This document shows, piece after piece, positions 63,911-64,000 of a stretch of 64,000 nucleotides of DNA (the first letter of the stretch is position 1; each line of letters starts with the position of its first letter). The stretch is from Methanoculleus oceani (lineage in GTDB: Archaea > Halobacteriota > Methanomicrobia > Methanomicrobiales > Methanoculleaceae): assembly GCF_023702065.1 (NCBI RefSeq), contig NZ_QFDM01000002.1:857573-921572 (forward strand), written 5' to 3'. The position numbers were made by a program, and so were the translations under genes. Below the pieces are notes generated by a model, which did not search any database, was not told where the DNA came from, and saw only the letters and a program-made list of their open reading frames with translations.

Positions 63911-64000
63911 GCACCTGACGGTGCTCGAGCTCCTGCCCTTTGGCCAGTCGCTTATCGCAAATGGGGGAGGGGTTGCAGGGGAGGGGGGCTTGCCCCCCTC
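63911..64000. repeat. hairpin module (locus F) joined to a G-rich element copy, running off the window
   Basis: GCACC-TGAC-GGTGC (63911-63924) is identical to the module in locus D, followed by a CTCGAGCTCC linker variant. From about 63950 a copy of the G-rich element starts (GCTTATCGCAAATGGGGGAG), in the opposite orientation to the copy at 15220-15375, with the palindrome GGGGAGGGGGGC-TT-GCCCCCCTC at 63978-64000. The element's far end is outside the window. Confidence 0.75.

Overview
This 64 kb stretch is GC-rich archaeal chromosome. Diagnostic archaeal genes include aIF1, aIF2-alpha, L44e, S27e, Nop10, the small primase subunit, a GINS subunit, sn-glycerol-1-phosphate dehydrogenase and an archaeal Elp3. 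Genes typical of methanogens (DUF473, UPF0179, UPF0058, B12-dependent ribonucleotide reductase, CobQ/CbiP, FMN-type glutamate synthase) together with the GC-rich composition suggest Methanomicrobiales, most plausibly a Methanoculleus-like species. That assignment is inference from gene content. No prophage, CRISPR array, rRNA or intact insertion sequence was seen.

Layout: (1) 1-3.4 kb: aIF1 (partial), a cobalamin-dependent ribonucleotide reductase, and divergently a cobalamin synthesis gene. (2) 3.6-9.9 kb: an archaeal type IV pilus/secretion machine (two TadC/FlaJ-like platform proteins, a VirB11/FlaI-like ATPase, a leader protein) opposite a prepilin peptidase. (3) 9.9-23.6 kb: hisI, a PIN-ATPase-KH protein, leuS, PAC2 plus DUF473, two tRNAs (Arg-UCU, Phe-GAA), a methyltransferase, metG, a DHH phosphoesterase, a hemerythrin-like protein and trpF. 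(4) 23.8-33.2 kb: signalling and stress genes (a large PAS/GAF kinase, a ferritin-like protein, Hsp20, a trehalose-synthase-like glycosyltransferase, a kinase/receiver pair) and a riboflavin/F420 pathway reductase. (5) 33.3-49 kb: metabolism and transport (glutamate synthase, epimerase, 2-oxoacid:ferredoxin oxidoreductase, SDR, MFS, two nitroreductases, TMEM175-like channel, a fused agmatine-to-putrescine enzyme, MntP, DUF362). (6) 49-60.8 kb: an information-processing block (proS, SpoIIM/DUF63, egsA, UPF0179, UPF0058, elp3, priS, gins51, rpl44e, rps27e, aif2a, nop10, PAC2). (7) 60.9-64 kb: RDD protein, rhodanese lipoprotein, a degenerate ABC ATPase and a DUF1614 membrane protein.

The most unusual content lies between genes. 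At least six loci (about 3.36, 17.24, 26.22, 37.77, 48.74 and 63.91 kb) carry arrays of short perfect hairpins with 3-4 nt loops (often TTC/GAA). The stems differ from module to module, while the linker (CTCAAGCTCC or its complement) stays nearly constant. One locus is bounded by a 17/18 inverted repeat, one shares a leader with it, and one supplies the C-terminal codons of cobQ. A separate G-rich element with perfect 12 bp inverted ends sits at 15.22-15.38 kb, and a second copy runs off the window end. These repeat families are the best candidates for something undescribed. Among proteins, the AguB-AguA fusion, the ABC ATPase lacking its catalytic residues, and a methyltransferase with an apparent CTG start are the most notable.
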